A stretch of 9,285 nucleotides of DNA from Pseudomonadota bacterium (GTDB lineage: Bacteria > Pseudomonadota > Gammaproteobacteria > Burkholderiales > SCOH01). Positions 6,653 to 9,285 of the stretch are shown one piece after another. The position numbers were made by a program, and so were the translations under genes. The DNA lies in contig JAUPTR010000337.1 of NCBI GenBank assembly GCA_030917985.1, positions 1 to 9,285 of the forward strand. The letters are read 5' to 3'. Within the stretch, counting starts at the first letter, position 1. Each line of letters opens with the position of its first letter. A model generated the notes under the pieces. The model had not been told where the DNA came from and ran no database searches. It was given only the letters and a program-made list of their open reading frames with translations.

Positions 6653-7834
6653 ATGAATTTCAAGAAAATGACTGCGCTAGACCTGGCCGGCAAGCGTGTT
6701 TTGATCCGCGTTGACATGAACGTGCCGGTAAAAAACGGCGTGATTGGCGACGACACCCGCATCCGCGCTTCGCTGCCTTCGATTGAGCACTGCCTGAATC
6801 ATGGCGCCGGCGTGATTCTGATGACCCATCTCGGCCGCCCCACCGAAGGCCAGCTGAATGCCGAAGACACACTGGCACCGGTTGCCGCACGTCTGTCCGA
6901 ACTGCTGGGCAAAACCGTGCCGGTGGTTGCCGACTGGCAGCAGAACGGTCTGAGCATTGAACCTGGCGCAGTAGTGATGCTGGAAAACGTACGCTGCAAC
7001 GTCGGCGAAAAAAAGAACAAGGACGAGCTGGGCCAGGCTTACGCCAAGCTGTGCGACGTATTCGTGAATGATGCCTTTGGCACCGCGCACCGCGCTGAAG
7101 CCTCTACCCACGCCGTGGCCAGGTTTGCACCCGTAGCCTGCGCCGGCGTGTTGCTGGCGGCCGAGCTGGATGCGCTGGGCAAGGCACTGGCACAACCGGC
7201 ACGCCCGATGGTGGCGATTGTGGCCGGCTCCAAGGTATCGACCAAGCTGACCATTCTCGAATCGCTGGCCGACAAGGTGGACCAGCTGATCGTCGGTGGT
7301 GGCATCGCCAATACCTTTCTGCAGGCCGAAGGCAAGCAGATCGGTAAATCGCTGGCCGAGCCGGAGTTGCTGGACGAAGCCAAAAAAGTCATCAGCAAGC
7401 TGCGCGCCCATGGCGGCGATGTGCCACTGCCGAGCGATGCGGTCTGCGCCACGGAATTTGCTGCCACTGCAGTGGCAACGACCAAGCCGATCAGCGCCGT
7501 TACTGCAGATGAGATGATCCTGGACATCGGCCCGCAATCAGCACAACAATTGGCCGACATCATTGCCAGGGCCGGCACCATTGTCTGGAACGGCCCGGTT
7601 GGCGTGTTCGAATTTGACCAGTTCGGCAACGGCACCAAAACGCTGGCTGAAGCGATCGCCGCCAGCCCTGCGTTCTCGATTGCCGGCGGTGGTGACACCT
7701 TGGCAGCCATTGCCAAATACAATATCACCGACAAGATCGGCTATATCTCGACCGGTGGTGGCGCCTTCCTCGAATTCCTAGAAGGCAAGATCCTGCCGGC
7801 AGTCGAGATTCTCGAAGCCCGTGCCGCAAACTGA
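6653..7834 (+). CDS. pgk: phosphoglycerate kinase (393 aa)
   Basis: This cytoplasmic monomeric kinase interconverts 1,3-bisphosphoglycerate + ADP and 3-phosphoglycerate + ATP, the step next to GAPDH. Family landmarks appear in order. The N-terminal substrate site has RVDMNVPVKNG (19-29), THLGRPTEG and FVNDAFGTAHRAEAST. The hinge region has AIVAGSKVSTKLTILESL and GGGIANTFL. The nucleotide domain has NGPVGVFEF (313-321, including E320), AGGGDT (344-349) and YISTGGGAFLEFLEG near the end. Length is normal for bacterial enzymes. The ATG at 6653 has GGAG 5 bases upstream; an in-frame Met at codon 6 is less likely because MNFKKMTALDL matches the usual N-terminus. The gene follows gap by 75 bases and precedes fba by 29. 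Confidence 0.98.
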   Translation: MNFKKMTALDLAGKRVLIRVDMNVPVKNGVIGDDTRIRASLPSIEHCLNHGAGVILMTHLGRPTEGQLNAEDTLAPVAARLSELLGKTVPVVADWQQNGLSIEPGAVVMLENVRCNVGEKKNKDELGQAYAKLCDVFVNDAFGTAHRAEASTHAVARFAPVACAGVLLAAELDALGKALAQPARPMVAIVAGSKVSTKLTILESLADKVDQLIVGGGIANTFLQAEGKQIGKSLAEPELLDEAKKVISKLRAHGGDVPLPSDAVCATEFAATAVATTKPISAVTADEMILDIGPQSAQQLADIIARAGTIVWNGPVGVFEFDQFGNGTKTLAEAIAASPAFSIAGGGDTLAAIAKYNITDKIGYISTGGGAFLEFLEGKILPAVEILEARAAN

Positions 7835-7863
7835 TTACCCGATAAAATCTCTGGAGAAATAAC

Positions 7864-8928
7864 ATGGCTCTCGTTTCGATGCGGCAATTGCTGGATCACG
7901 CAGCTGAATTCAGCTACGGTCTGCCGGCATTCAACGTCAACAATCTGGAACAGATGCGCGCCATCATGGAAGCGGCTGACAAGACCAACAGCCCGGTGAT
8001 CGTGCAAGCCTCGGCGGGTGCGCGCAAATACGCCGGCGCACCGTTCCTGCGCCACCTGATCCTTGCCGCAGTGGAAGAGTTTCCACACATCCCGGTGGTG
8101 ATGCATCAGGACCATGGCACCAGCCCGGCCATCTGCCAACGTTCGATTCAGCTGGGTTTCAGCTCGGTGATGATGGACGGCTCGTTGGCGGAAGACGGCA
8201 AAACCCCGACCGACTATGACTACAACGTTGCCGTGACCAGAAACGTAGTAGCGCTGGCGCACGCTTGCGGCGTATCGGTGGAAGGTGAAATCGGCTGCCT
8301 CGGCTCGCTGGAAACCGGCCAGGCTGGCGAAGAAGACGGTGTTGGTGCAGAAGGTATTCTCGATCACAGCCAGTTGCTGACTGATCCGGAAGAAGCCGCA
8401 CGCTTCGTCAAAGATACCGGTGTAGATGCTTTGGCTATCGCCATCGGCACCAGCCACGGCGCCTACAAATTCACCCGCCCGCCAACCGGTGACATTCTGG
8501 CCATCAGCCGCATCAAGGAAATCCATGCGCGCATCCCTAACACTCACCTGGTGATGCACGGCTCCAGCAGCGTGCCGCAGGAATGGCTGAAGATCATCAA
8601 TGAGAATGGTGGCGACATCAAGGAAACCTACGGTGTGCCGGTAGAAGAAATCGTCGAAGCGATCAAATACGGCGTGCGAAAGGTCAATATCGATACCGAC
8701 CTGCGCTTGGCATCCACTGGCGCCATCCGTCGTTTCATGGCACAGAAACGCGCCGAATTCGATCCGCGCAAATACCTGAAGGAAACCGTGACCGCGATGC
8801 GCGACATCTGTATCGCTCGTTACGAAGCCTTTGGCGCAGCCGGCCAAGCCAGCAAGATCAATCCGATCTCGCTGGAAAAAATGTCGGACAAATACGCCAA
8901 GGGGGAGCTGGCGCAACTGGTGAAATAA
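7864..8928 (+). CDS. fba: class II fructose-1,6-bisphosphate aldolase, Calvin-cycle subtype (354 aa)
   Basis: This zinc-dependent TIM-barrel aldolase joins dihydroxyacetone phosphate and glyceraldehyde-3-phosphate into fructose-1,6-bisphosphate, and can also act on the sedoheptulose analogue. Visible sites are D83 and H84 in MHQDHGTS (catalytic Asp and zinc ligand), the acidic GEIGCLGSLETGQAGEEDG loop, H198 in GTSHGAYKF and H232 in LVMHGSSSVP (further zinc ligands). KVNIDTDLRLA forms the phosphate-binding end. The ~350-residue length and LGSLETG loop fit the CbbA-like class IIB group rather than the E. coli FbaA group. The ATG at 7864 has GGAG 7 bases upstream. It is the last operon gene and is closed by a strong terminator. 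No pyruvate kinase gene separates it from pgk. Confidence 0.97.
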   Translation: MALVSMRQLLDHAAEFSYGLPAFNVNNLEQMRAIMEAADKTNSPVIVQASAGARKYAGAPFLRHLILAAVEEFPHIPVVMHQDHGTSPAICQRSIQLGFSSVMMDGSLAEDGKTPTDYDYNVAVTRNVVALAHACGVSVEGEIGCLGSLETGQAGEEDGVGAEGILDHSQLLTDPEEAARFVKDTGVDALAIAIGTSHGAYKFTRPPTGDILAISRIKEIHARIPNTHLVMHGSSSVPQEWLKIINENGGDIKETYGVPVEEIVEAIKYGVRKVNIDTDLRLASTGAIRRFMAQKRAEFDPRKYLKETVTAMRDICIARYEAFGAAGQASKINPISLEKMSDKYAKGELAQLVK

Positions 8929-8931
8929 TCG

Positions 8932-8942
8932 CTGGAGAAATA
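8932..8942 (+). repeat. copy of the fba ribosome-binding region after the fba stop
   Basis: CTGGAGAAATA at 8932-8942 is identical to 7851-7861, the Shine-Dalgarno region just before the fba ATG. Here it lies 3 bases after the fba stop, but no ATG, GTG or TTG with a credible frame follows at the right distance. It may be a remnant of a lost downstream gene, or chance. Confidence 0.45.
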
Positions 8943-8944
8943 CT

Positions 8945-8968
8945 CACCGGCGTCTAACGATACCGGTG
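8945..8968 (+). other. small hairpin upstream of the operon terminator
   Basis: CACCGG (8945-8950) pairs perfectly with CCGGTG (8963-8968) around a 12-base loop. It lies between the fba stop and the main terminator hairpin. It has no T-tract of its own, so it could be a 3'-end protecting structure or chance. Confidence 0.4.
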
Positions 8969-8974
8969 GGCAAT

Positions 8975-9002
8975 AAAAAGCCTCGCATTGCGAGGCTTTT
9001 TT
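8975..9002. terminator. bidirectional rho-independent terminator
   Basis: A perfect 7-bp GC-rich stem GCCTCGC (8980-8986)/GCGAGGC (8990-8996) with loop ATT is preceded by five A (8975-8979) and followed by six T (8997-9002). It therefore works on paper in both directions. It ends the tkt-gap-pgk-fba transcript and, on the other strand, the kinase gene whose stop is at 9024. Confidence 0.93.
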
Positions 9003-9023
9003 GTTTGCTGCATTCGCTTCAGA

Positions 9024-9285
9024 TCAACGGGTGCGATTCTTCTTGTCGGCGACGAAGCGCTCGATGTGGCCGAGTAATTCTTCCTCTTGATAAGGTTTGC
9101 CAAGGAACACGTTTACACCCAGCTCTTTGGCGTAATTACGATGTTTCTCAGCAGTCCGCGACGAGATGATGATGATCGGAATGTTGCGGGTCTTTTCATC
9201 GGCACGAATGTGCCGTGTCAACTCGAAGCCATCCATACGCGGCATTTCGATATCCACCAGCATCACGTCCGGCACCACGTCCATA
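9024..9285 (-). CDS. chpA: C-terminal receiver domain of a ChpA/PilL-like hybrid chemosensory kinase (partial)
   Basis: Only the last ~86 residues are inside the window; the frame runs to the right edge, and the Met at 9284-9282 (MDVVPDVMLVDIEMP) is probably internal. It is a response-regulator receiver domain. The phospho-acceptor Asp is in MLVDIEMPRMDGFEL (residue 11 of the visible part), the conserved Ser/Thr in IIISSRT and the Lys in LGKPYQEEELL (63). The wording SSRTAEKHR..A.ELGV..FLGKPYQEEELL is what I associate with the C-terminal receiver of ChpA/PilL, the large Hpt-containing CheA-like kinase controlling type IV pili. A stand-alone regulator is less likely, because the Asp-Asp acidic pocket and first beta-strand lie beyond the edge and cannot be checked. 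The start is unknown. Confidence 0.8.
   Translation of the reverse strand, partial: MDVVPDVMLVDIEMPRMDGFELTRHIRADEKTRNIPIIIISSRTAEKHRNYAKELGVNVFLGKPYQEEELLGHIERFVADKKNRTR

Noticed and set aside
7741..8916. 391-codon open frame on the minus strand opposite fba
   Set aside because: It shadows fba and the pgk end. The long opening follows from G/C-ending codons on the coding strand.
8966..9169. Short plus-strand frame after fba
   Set aside because: It runs through the terminator and antisense to the receiver domain, with no family resemblance.

Overview
The window looks like a chromosomal segment of a Betaproteobacterium. The evidence is a clustered tkt-gap-pgk-fba central-carbon operon with a Calvin-type class II aldolase, a membrane protein resembling the BPSS1780 family known from Burkholderiales and Neisseriales, and the end of a ChpA/PilL-like chemosensory kinase of the twitching-motility type. 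The species cannot be fixed from the sequence. I found no tRNA, rRNA, insertion sequence, CRISPR array or phage gene.

Region 1 (46-1863, + strand) holds four tightly packed genes. Two are very small membrane proteins of unknown function, the second starting at a TTG inside the stop of the first. The third is a polytopic membrane protein with Yip1-like character. The fourth is an exported stand-alone C39-type cysteine peptidase whose start overlaps the stop of the membrane protein gene. The first ~600 bases are visibly poorer in G+C than the rest.

Region 2 (1952-3179, - strand) holds a two-gene unit: a BPSS1780-type membrane protein followed by a PaaI-like hotdog thioesterase. It converges on region 1, and the 88-base gap between them contains a long imperfect hairpin. 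A 328-base spacer (3180-3507) separates region 2 from the divergent carbon operon and carries a good sigma-70-type promoter candidate for tkt.

Region 3 (3508-8928, + strand) encodes transketolase, glyceraldehyde-3-phosphate dehydrogenase, phosphoglycerate kinase and fructose-bisphosphate aldolase. Together they interconvert 3-phosphoglycerate, triose phosphates, fructose-1,6-bisphosphate and pentose phosphates, as needed for gluconeogenesis, glycolysis, the non-oxidative pentose phosphate pathway or a Calvin cycle. No RuBisCO or phosphoribulokinase gene is in the window, so autotrophy is not shown. The GAPDH lacks the usual NAD-selecting residues, which suggests NADP(H) use. A hairpin with a U-tract lies between gap and pgk, and a strong bidirectional terminator closes the operon after fba.

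Region 4 (9024-9285, - strand) is the C-terminal receiver domain of a ChpA/PilL-like hybrid kinase that continues beyond the right edge. I saw no clearly new multi-gene system. The most notable points are the GAPDH cofactor signature, the orphan C39 peptidase coupled to a membrane protein, and RNA structures in the spacers.
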